A stretch of 64,000 nucleotides of DNA from Methanobrevibacter sp. (lineage in GTDB: Archaea; Methanobacteriota; Methanobacteria; Methanobacteriales; Methanobacteriaceae), in the NCBI RefSeq assembly GCF_017427765.1, contig NZ_JAFRSC010000023.1, forward strand, positions 19,102 through 83,101. The letters are read 5' to 3'. Positions 38,425-49,270 of the stretch are shown piece by piece. How positions within the stretch are numbered: position 1 is the stretch's first letter; each line of letters begins with the position of its first letter. The notes beneath the pieces were generated by a model. That model was not told where the DNA came from and did no database searches. It worked only from the letters and a program-made list of their open reading frames with translations. The position numbers and the translations under genes were made by a program.

Positions 38425-39294
38425 CTACTCCATGTAGTCGAATCTAGTTTCCAAAATAATTATTAAAGCAAAACCAACCACTGCAACAAGAACGCATGGG
38501 AACAGACCTGCAAAGTTAACGCTTACGGAATTGATAATCTCAACGCCCGGAACCTTAAGTGACCCAAGCATCACACCAATGAGAAACGCCATTGTTATCT
38601 CTTCGTGGTTTTTAAGCAGGTAATTCAGGATTTTTGAAAATCCTAAAATTCCGATTAATGCACCAACAACAAAAACAATGATTTCAACAAAGTTTAATGT
38701 GTGAAGAGCATTTAACATGTATTTATATTGGCCTAAAAGCAACAATAAAAATGATCCTGAAATTCCAGGCAAAATCATTGCACAGATAGCTATCATGCCT
38801 GAAATAAATAAAATTGGCAGGGAATGATTAGCAGCAATCGGATTTAGACTTACAAATACATAAGTTAAAATTAAACCTATTACTGCAAATAAAACAGTTT
38901 TTAAGCTTATCTTGTCCAGTTTTTTAAACAGAATTACTGCTGAAGCTATAATCAGACCTAAGAAAAATGAATACGTCCAGGCAGGATATACTTCCATACA
39001 AAAGGTCACAACTTTAGCAAGTGTTAAAAATGCAACCCCAATACCTAAAACAAGAGGTATGAAAAACCTGAACTCTATTTCATCAAACAATCCATCTATA
39101 AATCCACGGATGTCCCCTTTAAAAAGAGGTTTTACAAATCCAAATTTGATTTTACTGATAGCTTCAATTAAATGACCGTAAATTCCTGTAATTAATGCTA
39201 TTGTTCCTCCGGAAACTCCAGGAACAATATCAGCAGACCCCATTAACAGTCCACGTATAAATATTAAAATAGATTCTTTAAGATTAAAATTCAA
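38425..39294 (-). CDS. DUF368 membrane protein (polyprenyl-phosphate translocase candidate)
   Basis: A 289-residue protein with about eight hydrophobic segments. The family signature GLLMGSADIVPGVSGGTIALITG at residues ~15-37 recurs in inverted form as MILPGISGSFLLLLLGQY near 167-184, an inverted-repeat transporter fold. Bacterial DUF368 proteins have been linked to recycling undecaprenyl phosphate across the membrane. In a pseudomurein methanogen the equivalent cargo would be a polyprenyl carrier for wall or glycoprotein synthesis (inference). The start is a TTG after AGGTGAT. The gene lies 45 bases upstream of the helicase operon and reads in the same direction. Confidence 0.88.
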   Translation of the reverse strand: MNFNLKESILIFIRGLLMGSADIVPGVSGGTIALITGIYGHLIEAISKIKFGFVKPLFKGDIRGFIDGLFDEIEFRFFIPLVLGIGVAFLTLAKVVTFCMEVYPAWTYSFFLGLIIASAVILFKKLDKISLKTVLFAVIGLILTYVFVSLNPIAANHSLPILFISGMIAICAMILPGISGSFLLLLLGQYKYMLNALHTLNFVEIIVFVVGALIGILGFSKILNYLLKNHEEITMAFLIGVMLGSLKVPGVEIINSVSVNFAGLFPCVLVAVVGFALIIILETRFDYME

Positions 39295-39346
39295 ATTATC
39301 ACCTAAAAGTAATTATTATAATATTGGTCAATAGTTAATAAATAGA

Positions 39347-39808
39347 TTATTGTTTGGATAATGTTTCATTAACAAAGTCCAGACTGACATCAGCAATTTT
39401 TGCAATATCCGAAATTGTAAAACCCTCATTATCCAAGTTAATTACAATATTTCGTTTTGATTTAATTAATTCATCATCCTTTGCTCGCAATACCTTTTGA
39501 AATTCTAAATTTGCTTCATCCACTTTTCTTTGAGCATAATCTTCAACAATTTTCATGTTTCCACCAACCAAATTTGAAATTACTTTATTCAATGATTCAT
39601 TTTTAACAAATTTATCGCATAATAATAATATTACTCCTTTTACAAATTGCCCAATCTCTGAATTCAAATCAGGAATATTAGTTATCATTATAGCAGAGTC
39701 CAGTATCAATTGATCTGTTTTAATTTCCGATTTCATAAAACAAAGTAAACTTATCAATAATAATTCCTTTTTGGAAAATTTTTTCTTATTTTCTATTTTG
39801 GAATTCAT
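39347..39808 (-). pseudogene. C-terminal part of a frameshifted Rpn-type nuclease
   Basis: This 153-codon frame (MNSKIENKKKFSKKELL...) reads as the C-terminal half of the gene that begins at 40217. If one A is removed from the A8 run at 39836-39843, the upstream frame continues LKKYDANEFLNNMNSKIEN without interruption. The segment is helical and charged and ends in a helix-turn-helix-like stretch (FTISDIAKIADVSLDFVNETL), as do Rpn/PDDEXK family transposase-like proteins. It could still be translated separately from the ATG at 39808, but no good ribosome binding site precedes it. Confidence 0.7.
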
Positions 39809-39830
39809 ATTATTTAAAAACTCATTTGCA

Positions 39831-40217
39831 TCATATTTTTTTTAGAGAATGAATGTAAATTGGAAATCTAGACTGAGAATTAACCTTATAACATTTAGTT
39901 TTCCCCATTTCAATTGTGCTTAAAACGTGCACTTCAATTGGTTTTTTTGATTTAACAAAAACATTATCAATCAAAGCACTGTAAAATCTAAATCTCCGTT
40001 TATCGTTTATATCGACATAAGAGCTTTGAAATTCAAGTATTATTATTTTGTCTTCAAGTTCAAAAACTAAATCTGGTTTGTACATTTTTGGATTAATTAC
40101 ACTATATTCCGTTGGATGAACTTCTACAATTTTTCCAGGAATATCTATAATTTCTATTAATTTTTGTCCATATTCATGACCCTGAATTTTGAAAATTACA
40201 TCCTCATGAAATTTCAT
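39831..40217 (-). pseudogene. N-terminal part of a frameshifted Rpn-type PD-(D/E)XK nuclease
   Basis: This 128-codon frame carries a PD-(D/E)XK core: Asp49 in KPDLVFE and Glu62-x-Gln64 in IILEFQSS, followed by RRFRFYSALI. That pattern is typical of Rpn (recombination-promoting nuclease/putative transposase) proteins, normally ~290 residues long. It stops at TGA immediately after an A8 run (39836-39843). The rest of the protein continues in another frame at 39347-39808. GGAGAT precedes the ATG. The gene is either a recent pseudogene, a phase-variable locus, a recoded gene or a sequencing error in the homopolymer. The codon pattern downstream is still intact, so decay is recent. Confidence 0.72.
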
Positions 40218-40388
40218 GAAATTGAATCTCCTTAAAATTATTAATTAACATTTAATTTATAATTAAAAGGATATAAATCTTTTGTTTTTAATTTAAATAA
40301 ATATTTACTTGAATATATAAATTTTAAAGTATATTAAAAAATTTATACTTGTTTAAAGAATTTACAAGAGAATAAAAAAATAGAAAGT

Positions 40389-40411
40389 GAATAATTCAAA
40401 TAGAATTATTC
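40389..40411 (-). terminator. Terminator hairpin at the end of aqpM
   Basis: GAATAATTC (40389-40397), loop AAATA, GAATTATTC (40403-40411) is a perfect 9-bp stem that contains the TAA stop (40406-40408). Downstream on the minus strand is ACTTTCTATTTTTTTATTC. Confidence 0.65.
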
Positions 40412-41179
40412 ATCATTAAAAGGTTGCGGAAGTTCACAGACCCCACTGTCTTTTGCAAGATATGCGTATGCGAATGCCGCACATATTGCACCGAGAATCG
40501 GTCCGACCAGATATATCGGGAAGAATCCCCAAAGGTTTTGGCCTCCAAGAATCATGTCCATCAGGTATGGTCCGAATGTACGTGCAGGATTGATTGATGC
40601 ACCGGTAAATGCTCCTAAAACTGCAATCACAGCAGCTACAGTCATACCTATTGATATGCCTGCAAAACCAGGTTCTGCCTTTTTGTCAACTGCAACACCC
40701 ATTACAACCATCATGAGGAAGAATGTTCCTAAAAACTCTGCAAACATTGCCTGAAGGTAACCTACACCTGCACCAGGAGCTGTTGCACCAAGTCCTCCGA
40801 TTGTAACTGCTGAAGCACCCATAAATAGGTATAGTGCCAAACTTCCGAGACATGCTCCAATAACCTGTGCAACTATATAATAGATACTGTCAATTAAAGC
40901 AATGTTTTTGGTTACAAGCAGTCCAATAGTTACAGCAGGATTTAAATGTGCACCGGATATCTTACCGAATACATAAATACATACCATTACAGTTAGACCA
41001 AATACCAGAGCAATGGCAATCCAGTCACCCAAACCGCCAAGAATTCCTATTCCAGCATTACCCGGATCGATGCTGTCTGAAATCAGAAGTGTTGCAACTG
41101 CAGATCCTGTACCGAATAACACCAGGAAAAATGTTCCCAGAAGTTCTGCAAAGAATTTTTTTCTTATATTGCAAGTCAT
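40406..41179 (-). CDS. aqpM: Aquaporin, AqpM-type MIP family channel
   Basis: This 257-residue membrane channel has the two NPA boxes in their expected contexts, SGAHLNPAVTIGLL (first half) and GASINPARTFGPYL (second half), with six hydrophobic segments and the duplicated MIP topology. Archaeal AqpM conducts water and glycerol-like solutes, and gas permeation has been suggested. The N-terminus, MTCNIRKKFFAELLGTFFLVLFG, is a typical MIP start, preceded by AGGTGAG. It is 9 bases downstream of the DUF2193 gene and very likely co-transcribed with it, a linkage worth noting as the DUF2193 function is unknown. Confidence 0.93.
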   Translation of the reverse strand: MTCNIRKKFFAELLGTFFLVLFGTGSAVATLLISDSIDPGNAGIGILGGLGDWIAIALVFGLTVMVCIYVFGKISGAHLNPAVTIGLLVTKNIALIDSIYYIVAQVIGACLGSLALYLFMGASAVTIGGLGATAPGAGVGYLQAMFAEFLGTFFLMMVVMGVAVDKKAEPGFAGISIGMTVAAVIAVLGAFTGASINPARTFGPYLMDMILGGQNLWGFFPIYLVGPILGAICAAFAYAYLAKDSGVCELPQPFNDE

Positions 41180-41188
41180 CTAACTCAC

Positions 41189-42688
41189 CTATACGGATTC
41201 TCTCCATTGACAGTATTCGTGTTTGTTGTCAACTAAAGATGCTGCAGCACAGTTTTTACATCCTCTTACAGGAGATCCAGGTGCGCCTTTGTTAAGTGCA
41301 ATGATGTTTGTCATCATTGTTGCTGTAATAGGTTCTGAAGTTAAAAGACATGGGTAGTCTGCAAGTCTCATCAGAGATGAGAATCTTACTGTTATTGCAC
41401 ATGCAGGATAAGTGTATCTTTGCGGATTCATTACTGTTTCGTTTGCTAAAATCGGACTTAAGTCAACGTCAAATCCGTTGATTTTAGGAACCAATTCTCC
41501 TCCGGTTCCTGCTCTGAGCTTTCTTGCTCCGCTGATTGCATTGAATCCTCTGTAAATCATGTCCATGAAGTCACAGTTGTGCAACTCGGCAGCAGCTCCT
41601 CTTGTTGGATATTGCTGTACGAAATTGTGGAATCTTTTTGAGAATAGGTCAACAACCATAGGTGCGTTGAATCCGTCTAACTCCAATATGAATTCAGTTG
41701 CACATGCAGATGAACCTGTAGCCAATTTTAGAACATCGAATTCAGATTTGTAATTGTCCAGGTTGGATGTTAATGTTGAACCGATTACCTCAGCAGTTGC
41801 CTGAACAATAGCTAAAGTTACATCATCCTTACACATGTTGTATGTGGACTGGCCAATATGGTGGCCGATATCTCCAACACAGTAAGCAGGCACAGTTACA
41901 ATGTTTCCGTAATGCACTCCATCATCCATTGCGGCTTTAACTGTAGCAGCCATTGCCTTTTTGTATTTGTTCATGTAGTCCCTTACATCAAATGATGTGT
42001 GGTCCGCATCATCCATCAGCTCGCCTTGAGCTTCAATAGGGTTTTTGTAGATGTTCTGCAGTGTTGCAATTTCCTTTTCTGTTGCTTCACTTGCGGTTGC
42101 ACCGGCTTCGATTGCATTTGCAAATGCATCTCCAATACCGTAAGAAGTGTTCATACCCCATGATTTTGCAGACAGTATTGCCTGCTTGTGAGCTGCAGGA
42201 ATATCTGTTTTTTGAAGTATCTGATTTACAACATTACTTGTACTTCCAGGCATTAAAGCAAAGTCCACTACACATGTCGGTCCGTAAAATCCGCCATATC
42301 TCCTAATGGATTCTTTAGCGACAATAGCTTCGTTATCTGCAATGGCTTGGATAAATTTATCCAAACTGTCAGCAAATTCACCATCCTCTTCGCATAATAT
42401 TTCCAGTACAGGCGGAGTCTGGAAGTGTTCAATAAACGGATCATCTTCACATTTTAAAGTGTCTGTAATGGAAGATAAAATCTCAAAATGGTTTTTAACA
42501 GAGTCCTTATGTAAATTAATTACAGATTCTGCCTGATTGTCAAGTGCAGTCATGTTTGCTACAGCATCAGCGTATGGTTTTGCATCAGCTATCTTAAAGT
42601 CATTGTATCTGTTTTCGGATATAACCGCAATGTCTGCCTTTTGAGCAGCCATTGACTCGTTAATCATTTTTTCATATAACTCTCTCAT
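41189..42688 (-). CDS. DUF2193 family methanogen protein
   Basis: A 499-residue soluble protein that resembles DUF2193, an archaeal family with no established function that I know of. It is rich in Cys and His in blocks such as GGFYGPTCVVDFALMPGS, SGARKLRAGTGGELVPKI and, near the C-terminus, GAPGSPVRGCKNCAAAS followed by HEYCQW, so a metal or cofactor site is plausible. An upstream GTG (42697) lies inside the AGGTGAT ribosome binding site, so the ATG at 42688 is the better start. It is the first gene of a pair with aqpM. The promoter region (42720-42760) has AT-rich TATA-like sequence. Confidence 0.75.
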   Translation of the reverse strand: MRELYEKMINESMAAQKADIAVISENRYNDFKIADAKPYADAVANMTALDNQAESVINLHKDSVKNHFEILSSITDTLKCEDDPFIEHFQTPPVLEILCEEDGEFADSLDKFIQAIADNEAIVAKESIRRYGGFYGPTCVVDFALMPGSTSNVVNQILQKTDIPAAHKQAILSAKSWGMNTSYGIGDAFANAIEAGATASEATEKEIATLQNIYKNPIEAQGELMDDADHTSFDVRDYMNKYKKAMAATVKAAMDDGVHYGNIVTVPAYCVGDIGHHIGQSTYNMCKDDVTLAIVQATAEVIGSTLTSNLDNYKSEFDVLKLATGSSACATEFILELDGFNAPMVVDLFSKRFHNFVQQYPTRGAAAELHNCDFMDMIYRGFNAISGARKLRAGTGGELVPKINGFDVDLSPILANETVMNPQRYTYPACAITVRFSSLMRLADYPCLLTSEPITATMMTNIIALNKGAPGSPVRGCKNCAAASLVDNKHEYCQWRESV

Positions 42689-42911
42689 TGTTATCACCTG
42701 AAATGATAATTGTATTAGGAAAAGTATAATTTATAGTATTTATACTTATCTAAATCCTATAATTATAGATTCATCAAAATAATATTTAAATTTAGTTAAA
42801 TATTTCCATCAAAAAGAGAATATTAAAGAAAAATGTTTAGATATTTTAAAAAAAGTAGAATAATCAAGCAAAATTAAAACTAAAAAAATAGTAGAATGAT
42901 ATAAGAAAAAA

Positions 42912-45791
42912 TTATTTTCCTATATCCTGAACCAATTCTTTTGCATACGGAGTTATGTTTTCATCAAGCATCTTCTCCAAAAAGTCGCCTGTATAGGTGC
43001 CTGATTTTGCAATTTCCTCAGGTGTTCCGGTAGCTATAACCTGACCGCCGCCGTCACCGCCTTCAGGACCCAAATCAATGATATGGTCTGCAGTTTTAAT
43101 AACATCCAAATTGTGCTCAATAACAACAACTGAATTGCCTGCGTCAGTCAGTCTTGCAAGCACTTCAAGAAGTCTTTTGATATCTGCAAAGTGAAGACCT
43201 GTTGTCGGTTCATCCAAAATGTATAATGTTTTACCAGTACTTGTTCTTGAAAGCTCTTTGGCCAGTTTAATTCTTTGAGCTTCCCCACCGGACAATGTTG
43301 TTGCAGGCTGGCCTATTTTCATATAACCCAATCCCACATCATATAATGTCTGAAGCTTTTTGGTAATTTTTGGAATGTTTTCAAAGAACTCTAAAGCTTC
43401 TTCTACAGTCATTTCAAGGACTTCATAGATATTTTTACCTTTATATCTTACATCCAAAGTCTCTTCATTGTACCTTTTACCGCCACAGACTTCACATGGA
43501 ACATAAACGTCAGCCAAAAAGTGCATTTCAATCTGAACGATACCGTCACCGGAACATGCTTCACATCTTCCTCCCTTAACGTTGAATGAGAATCTTCCAG
43601 GCTTGTATCCTCTTGCTTTTGACTCTGGGGTGTTAGCAAACAAATCCCTGATGTCGGTAAATACACCAGTATATGTTGCTGGATTTGACCTTGGAGTTCT
43701 GCCGATAGGTTTCTGGTCAATTGCAATTACCTTGTCAATATTTTCAAGCCCTTCTATTTTATCGTATTTGCCTGCAAAGGTGAATTTGTTGGAAAGCTGG
43801 CCTTTGGCACCCTTGTATAATATTTCATTAATCAGACTGCTTTTACCCGATCCGCTGACACCAGTAACGCAGGTGAATTTACCTAAGGGAACTTCAACAT
43901 CAATATGTTTCAGGTTATTTTGAGCAGCGCCTTTTATCTGGATAAACAGTCCATTACCTTCACGGCGTTCCTCCGGGATATCGATTTTTTTAACTCTTGA
44001 AATGTACTGGCCGGTAATTGAGTCGGGATTTGACATGATATCCAGTGGAGTTCCCTGAGCTACAACCTTACCTCCGTGCTCACCTGCGCCTGGACCTATG
44101 TCTACAACATGGTCCGCTGATAAGATTGTTTCTTCGTCATGCTCAACGACAACCAAAGTATTACCCAAATCCTTAAGTCTTTTTAATGCTTCAATGAGTT
44201 TAATGTTATCTCTTTGGTGAAGTCCAATACTCGGTTCGTCTAGAATGTATAATACGCCAACCAGTCCGGAACCTATCTGGGTTGCCAGACGGATTCTTTG
44301 AGCTTCACCACCTGAAAGAGTACCTGAAGACCTTGACATTGACAGATAGTCAAGTCCGACTTCAACCAAAAAGCTTAAACGTTCTTTAATCTCTTTTAGA
44401 ACTTCTTTTGCGATGAAATTTTCCCTTTCAGTAAGTTCCAAGTCCTGGAAGAACTGATATGAATCCTTAATGGCCAAATCACACACGTCAATGATTGATT
44501 TGCCTCCAACGGTTACCGCCAGCACTTCAGGCCTTAACCTTTTTCCGTCACATACATGACATTTTCTGTCGCTCATGAATTTTGAGAGGTATTTTCTTGA
44601 ATAGTTTGATTTGGTTTCAATGTATAACCTTTCCATTCTTGGAATAACACCTTCAAACTTGCGGTTTACCATGTAGGATTTGTTTCTTCTCTTAAATGTA
44701 AATGGAATCTTGTCATTGCAGCCGTATAAAATTGTATTTTGATATTCCTTATCCAGTTCATTGAACGGAACATCCATACTGAAATTGAAGTGTTTTGATA
44801 CGGCTTCAAGCATCTGATAATAGTAATTTTCCCTTTTAGATGACTTTGACCATGGAGCAATTGCCCCTTCGTTTAATGTTAATGTCTTATCGGGAACGAT
44901 TAAATCAGGGTCAATCTCCATTTTGGAACCGATACCGTTACATTCAGGACAGGCTCCCTGAGGTGCGTTGAAAGAAAACATCCTTGGAGTAAGCTCCTCG
45001 AAGTTTATTCCGCAGTCAACACAGGCAAAGTGCTCTGAATATTTTTTCTCATATTCCTCACCGTCATCAAACAAAACTGTGATGAGCCCTTCGGAAAACT
45101 CGGAAGCGGTTTCAAGAGAGTCCACCAATCTCCTTTTAAAGTCAACATCATGTCTGATTTTAAGCCTGTCCACTACAACATCAATACTGTGGCGGTAAGT
45201 CTTTGCAAGTTCAATGTCCTCATCCAAATCCCTTATCTCACCGTCAATACGTGCACGGACAAATCCGTTGTTTCTCAAATCATCCAGAACATCCTTGAAT
45301 TGGCCTTTCTTATCACGAACAATTGGAGATAGAATTTGGATTTTAATTCCTTCACCCTCTTCAATGATTGCATCACCGATTTGACCAATTGTTTGCTGTG
45401 AGACTTCCTTTCCACAGTTAGGACAGTGGGGAATTCCAATTCTTGCATACAATAATCTTAAGTAATCATAAATTTCTGTAATTGTTCCTACTGTTGATCT
45501 TGGGTTTTCCCTTGTGGTTTTCTGGTCTATTGAAATAGCCGGAGACAATCCTTCGATTGATTCCATTTCAGGCTTTTTCATCTGACCCAAAAACTGTCTT
45601 GCATAGGCAGAAAGTGATTCAACATATCTGCGCTGTCCTTCAGCATAGATTGTATCGAACGCCAGTGAAGACTTACCGGAACCACTAAGACCAGTAATTA
45701 CAATAAATTCATCACGGGGAACACTGACATCAATATTCTGTAAATTGTGCTCACGTGCGCCCTTGATGACAATCTGTTTTTTAGACTCCAT
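42912..45791 (-). CDS. uvrA: Excinuclease ABC subunit A
   Basis: The DNA damage sensor of nucleotide excision repair, 959 residues and of normal length. Two ABC ATPase halves carry Walker [15 protein letters not shown] (~residue 32) and [14 protein letters not shown] (~650), signature motifs [15 protein letters not shown] and [15 protein letters not shown], and Walker [13 protein letters not shown] and [12 protein letters not shown]. Zinc modules are visible as CPNCGKE, CVDCG...[14 protein letters not shown] and CEACSGDG...CEVCGGKR. The ATG is preceded by AAGGAGA. It follows uvrB by 209 bases, so it probably has its own promoter. UvrABC in methanogens is regarded as acquired from bacteria; uvrC is not in the window. 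Confidence 0.98.
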   Translation of the reverse strand: MESKKQIVIKGAREHNLQNIDVSVPRDEFIVITGLSGSGKSSLAFDTIYAEGQRRYVESLSAYARQFLGQMKKPEMESIEGLSPAISIDQKTTRENPRSTVGTITEIYDYLRLLYARIGIPHCPNCGKEVSQQTIGQIGDAIIEEGEGIKIQILSPIVRDKKGQFKDVLDDLRNNGFVRARIDGEIRDLDEDIELAKTYRHSIDVVVDRLKIRHDVDFKRRLVDSLETASEFSEGLITVLFDDGEEYEKKYSEHFACVDCGINFEELTPRMFSFNAPQGACPECNGIGSKMEIDPDLIVPDKTLTLNEGAIAPWSKSSKRENYYYQMLEAVSKHFNFSMDVPFNELDKEYQNTILYGCNDKIPFTFKRRNKSYMVNRKFEGVIPRMERLYIETKSNYSRKYLSKFMSDRKCHVCDGKRLRPEVLAVTVGGKSIIDVCDLAIKDSYQFFQDLELTERENFIAKEVLKEIKERLSFLVEVGLDYLSMSRSSGTLSGGEAQRIRLATQIGSGLVGVLYILDEPSIGLHQRDNIKLIEALKRLKDLGNTLVVVEHDEETILSADHVVDIGPGAGEHGGKVVAQGTPLDIMSNPDSITGQYISRVKKIDIPEERREGNGLFIQIKGAAQNNLKHIDVEVPLGKFTCVTGVSGSGKSSLINEILYKGAKGQLSNKFTFAGKYDKIEGLENIDKVIAIDQKPIGRTPRSNPATYTGVFTDIRDLFANTPESKARGYKPGRFSFNVKGGRCEACSGDGIVQIEMHFLADVYVPCEVCGGKRYNEETLDVRYKGKNIYEVLEMTVEEALEFFENIPKITKKLQTLYDVGLGYMKIGQPATTLSGGEAQRIKLAKELSRTSTGKTLYILDEPTTGLHFADIKRLLEVLARLTDAGNSVVVIEHNLDVIKTADHIIDLGPEGGDGGGQVIATGTPEEIAKSGTYTGDFLEKMLDENITPYAKELVQDIGK

Positions 45792-45848
45792 AGTATTCTC
45801 CTTGATTTAGTTATATTATATTAGAACAAAATAGTTTATATATTATTT

Positions 45849-45873
45849 GAGAGAGCATTTGGAAAGTAATTTG
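45849..45873. repeat. Short repeat shared with the adhesin intergenic region
   Basis: GAGAGCATTTGGAAAGTAAT at ~45851 matches GAGAGCATTTGCAAACTAAT near 28375 at all but two positions. Both are in leader regions of minus-strand genes (uvrA and the 2126-residue adhesin), followed within ~70 bases by ATGCATCAT or TTGCATCAT. It may be a remnant of the same element; function unknown. Confidence 0.35.
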
Positions 45874-46000
45874 TAATAATTTTTATGCATCATAAAAAAA
45901 ATTTATGTAAAGTTTAACACAGACAAATACTCATTTTGTAAAAAATAATTTTTAATAATTTTTGAAGTGCGACAATATGAAAAAGCACACCCTAAAGAAA

Positions 46001-47965
46001 TTATTTTTCAAATCCTTTCAGTGCATAGAGTTTATTTCTTAAATCTGCAGCCCTTTCAAAGTCAAGCCTTGAAGCAGCATCCTTCATGTCCCTTTCCAAA
46101 TCTTTTATAAGCAGGCGAAGTTCATCTTTTGGCATTTTACTAACGTCAGTTCCAATACCCTTGTATTTTTCATCTTCTTCCGCAAGTTTTTCTTTTAATG
46201 TTCTTTGAGTGGATTTTGGAGTTATTCCATGAACCTCATTGTATTTCATCTGCAGTTTACGCCTTTTAAGCGTAATGTCATATGCATTTTGAACGGAATC
46301 AGTCATGTCATCCACATACATTATTACTCGACCATTGACGTTTCTTGCAGCACGGCCGATTGTCTGTATTAAAGAGGTTTCATTTCTCAAAAATCCTTCC
46401 TTATCAGCATCCAAAATAGCTACCAGTGATACTTCAGGCAAATCAAGACCTTCACGAAGCAGGTTTACACCGACAAGGACATCGAACTTACCTCTCCTTA
46501 AATCATCAACGATATCAATTCTCTCCAACGTATCGATTTCAGAGTGCATATACCTTACTTTAACGCCTATTCTTGCATAGTAATCTGTTAAATCTTCAGC
46601 CATTCTTTTAGTTAATGTGGTTACAAGAACCCTTTCGTCTTTCTCAGCTGTTGTTCTAACCTCTTCTAGCAAATCCTCAACCTGACCTGTTACCGGTCTG
46701 ATTATAACTTCAGGATCAACAAGACCTGTCGGTCTGATAATCTGTTCGACTACATTTCTTGATTTTGCAAGCTCATATTGGGCAGGTGTTGCAGATACAT
46801 AAATCACCTGATTTACTGATGATTCAAACTCATCAAACCTTAAAGGACGGTTTTCCTTAGCGGAAGGCAATCTGAATCCGTATTCAACCAGTGTTTCCTT
46901 ACGTGCACGGTCCCCATTATACATTCCCCTGATTTGCGGAACGGTAACGTGTGACTCGTCAATGATGGTCAGGAAGTCTTCCGGGAAATATTTTAAAAGT
47001 GAGTAGGGCTTTTCTCCCCATTGCCTGCCTGACAGATGCATTGAATAGTTTTCTACACCCGGACAGTATCCCATTTCCCTAAGCATTTCTATATCAAAAC
47101 GAGTTCTCTGCTCCAGTCTTTGGGCTTCTAAAAGTTTGCCGGTTAAATTCAATTCGTTTAATCTCTCATCAAGCTCCTGAGTGATGTTTGCAATAGCTGT
47201 GTCCATCTTATCCTGACCGACCACAAAGTGCTTTGCAGGGAAAATCATGTATCGCTGAAGTGATTCCTGCTTTTTACCTGTAACCTTATCGATTATGCTT
47301 ATTGCATCAATCTCATCGCCGAAAAGTTCAATTCGAATTGGTGGTGTTCCATGAACCGGATTGATTTCAATGACATCTCCCCTTACTCTGAAATGACCTC
47401 TGTCAAATTCAATGTCGTTGCGCTCATACTGCATGAAAACAAGTCTTTTAAGTATTTCAGATCTGTCATAAATATCGCCGACAGCTATTCCAAAAGCGAA
47501 TTCCCCATAGTCTTCAGGCGAACCGATACCGTAGATACAGCTTACGCTACTAACAACAATAACATCATCTCTTGAGAGAAGTGACTGTGTTGCGGAATGC
47601 CTCATCATATCAATGTCCTCATTGATTGAAGCCTCCTTATCTATAAAAGTGTCTGTTCTTGGAACGTAGGCTTCAGGCTGATAATAATCATAATAGCTGA
47701 CAAAGTATTCTACAGCGTTGTCCGGGAAAAATTCCTTAAATTCCTCATACAATTGTGCTGCCAGGGTTTTGTTGTGGGAAATTACAAGAGTTGGTTTTTG
47801 AACTTTTTCAATGACATTTGCCATTGTAAAAGTCTTACCGGAACCTGTTACTCCTAAAAGAGTCTGTTCTTTAACTCCATTTTTTATGCCCTCAGCTAGC
47901 GAGTTAATGGCTTTTGGTTGATCACCTAATGGTTTGTAAGGTGATTTAAGCTTGAATTCTTTCAT
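46001..47965 (-). CDS. uvrB: Excinuclease ABC subunit B
   Basis: This 654-residue helicase-like component of nucleotide excision repair loads on damage with UvrA and recruits UvrC. It shows Walker [18 protein letters not shown] (~38-54), the damage-probing beta-hairpin [19 protein letters not shown] ([11 protein letters not shown]), helicase motifs SATPAQYE and QTIGRAARN, and the C-terminal UVR coiled coil ([20 protein letters not shown]). It begins 5 bases after the small gene at 47971, as the third gene of a prs-orf96-uvrB operon. The ribosome binding site is weak, which is consistent with translational coupling. Confidence 0.98.
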   Translation of the reverse strand: MKEFKLKSPYKPLGDQPKAINSLAEGIKNGVKEQTLLGVTGSGKTFTMANVIEKVQKPTLVISHNKTLAAQLYEEFKEFFPDNAVEYFVSYYDYYQPEAYVPRTDTFIDKEASINEDIDMMRHSATQSLLSRDDVIVVSSVSCIYGIGSPEDYGEFAFGIAVGDIYDRSEILKRLVFMQYERNDIEFDRGHFRVRGDVIEINPVHGTPPIRIELFGDEIDAISIIDKVTGKKQESLQRYMIFPAKHFVVGQDKMDTAIANITQELDERLNELNLTGKLLEAQRLEQRTRFDIEMLREMGYCPGVENYSMHLSGRQWGEKPYSLLKYFPEDFLTIIDESHVTVPQIRGMYNGDRARKETLVEYGFRLPSAKENRPLRFDEFESSVNQVIYVSATPAQYELAKSRNVVEQIIRPTGLVDPEVIIRPVTGQVEDLLEEVRTTAEKDERVLVTTLTKRMAEDLTDYYARIGVKVRYMHSEIDTLERIDIVDDLRRGKFDVLVGVNLLREGLDLPEVSLVAILDADKEGFLRNETSLIQTIGRAARNVNGRVIMYVDDMTDSVQNAYDITLKRRKLQMKYNEVHGITPKSTQRTLKEKLAEEDEKYKGIGTDVSKMPKDELRLLIKDLERDMKDAASRLDFERAADLRNKLYALKGFEK

Positions 47966-47970
47966 GATAT

Positions 47971-48261
47971 CTAGTTTGTAATTGTAACATTGAAACTAAT
48001 GTGTATGTAACTTGGAGCGCAGCACGGAGTGACCCTCTGGTCCCTTATTGTTAAAACTCCATATCCTTTCAGTTCCTTTTCCAAATCCTTAATGATATTT
48101 GGAACAACTTCAGTATTATAAACTTTAAGGGAACCCAAAAACACTGTTTTTGCAGACATGTTCATTACAGACACAGTATCCATAACATCCTTTTCGCAAT
48201 ATTTTTCCAAAATATTATTCGACTTTTCTGTCATTTCCTTTTTTAGCTGTTCTTTATCCAT
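47971..48261 (-). CDS. Small conserved-looking hypothetical protein between prs and uvrB
   Basis: This 96-residue protein is predicted to be soluble. The N-terminus is a charged helix ([20 protein letters not shown]) and the C-terminus is beta-rich with an unusual [24 protein letters not shown] ending. No family is recognised. It starts one base after prs and ends 5 bases before uvrB, with a good GAGGGAT ribosome binding site, so it is a true operon member. A possible role linking nucleotide supply and repair is inference only. Confidence 0.7.
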   Translation of the reverse strand: MDKEQLKKEMTEKSNNILEKYCEKDVMDTVSVMNMSAKTVFLGSLKVYNTEVVPNIIKDLEKELKGYGVLTIRDQRVTPCCAPSYIHISFNVTITN

Positions 48262-48262
48262 A

Positions 48263-49177
48263 CTAATCCCTCAGTGCATCTGCAATAGATTTTGCAAGAG
48301 ATACACGTGAAGTGTCTGAAGATAAGCTGTTTGTACCAATAATCTTATTTGCTCCTGCAGCATAAATTCTTGTTGCACCATTATTGGTCAATATTGGATG
48401 TACACAGCAGACATCAACTGAAGAAGCACCATATTGCTTTAAGATATTTATTGCATTTACAATAGTTCCCCCAGTAGCTATGATATCATCAACAATGACA
48501 GCATGCATACCTTTAACAGAGTCAACATTTACAGTATTTTCGCTTTCACTATCACATCTAACATCAACTATTTTAGTTTCTACCTTATCAGGTCCTAAAC
48601 GTACCTTAGTTAAATAAGTGCAGTCACAGCCAATAATTTTAGATATTTCCTGTGCAAATCCATAAGCACCTTTATCAGGAGCGATGATTAATGGCTTTTC
48701 ATCTGTTTTTCTGAAGAATTTTTTATCCAGATACTCTGCAATGGCAGGCATAGCTGAAATGTTGTGGGCCGGAATGTCAAAGAAATTTAGCACACATTCC
48801 TCATGAATATTGAATGTGAAAAACTCATCAGCACCTGCTGATTGAATCAATTCGCAGATGATTTTAGCGGAAATGGTTTCACCAGGATTGAAACGTTTTT
48901 CCTGTCTTGCATATCCCATATACGGAACCACAGCACGAACCTTTTTAACTCCCAAATCTTTAAGATTAGCTATAATGAACAGTAATTCCATCAGGTTTTC
49001 ATCCTGAGGATAACCTGTGGACTGAATTACAGTAACCTCATCTGAAAGTTCGCCGTCGATTCTTAAATACCTTTCACCATCTGGAAACTTTTTAGTTTCT
49101 ACATAACATAATTCTTCGCCGAGTTCACGTGCCACGTGTGCTGCCAAATCTTGAGAAGCTGAACCGCCAATAATCAC
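48263..49177 (-). CDS. prs: Ribose-phosphate pyrophosphokinase
   Basis: PRPP synthase makes PRPP from ribose 5-phosphate and ATP for nucleotide, histidine and cofactor synthesis. The 304-residue length suits the archaeal class. The N-terminus matches the family (GGSASQDLAAHVARELG, KKFPDGERYLRI). The ATP site region contains MGYARQEKRFNPGE, and the PRPP-binding loop is VIVDDIIATGGTI. The start is GTG with GGTGAT five bases upstream. It heads the prs-orf96-uvrB operon, and a divergent gene begins 93 bases away. Confidence 0.95.
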   Translation of the reverse strand: MIIGGSASQDLAAHVARELGEELCYVETKKFPDGERYLRIDGELSDEVTVIQSTGYPQDENLMELLFIIANLKDLGVKKVRAVVPYMGYARQEKRFNPGETISAKIICELIQSAGADEFFTFNIHEECVLNFFDIPAHNISAMPAIAEYLDKKFFRKTDEKPLIIAPDKGAYGFAQEISKIIGCDCTYLTKVRLGPDKVETKIVDVRCDSESENTVNVDSVKGMHAVIVDDIIATGGTIVNAINILKQYGASSVDVCCVHPILTNNGATRIYAAGANKIIGTNSLSSDTSRVSLAKSIADALRD

Positions 49178-49270
49178 AATATCACCAAATAATTTATATT
49201 AAAATTATATATGTCAGTGATAATTAAAAAAGTTAAGTATTAATATTACAATTGACAAAAAAAGTTAATC

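Noticed and set aside
42689..42697. GTG start for the DUF2193 protein (42697)
   Set aside because: That GTG is part of the AGGTGAT ribosome binding site of the ATG at 42688, which also yields the usual family length. The same reasoning applies to 4017 in the small surface protein.
43448..43726. 92-codon alternative frame inside uvrA
   Set aside because: It overlaps an intact, highly conserved uvrA region and has no features of its own.
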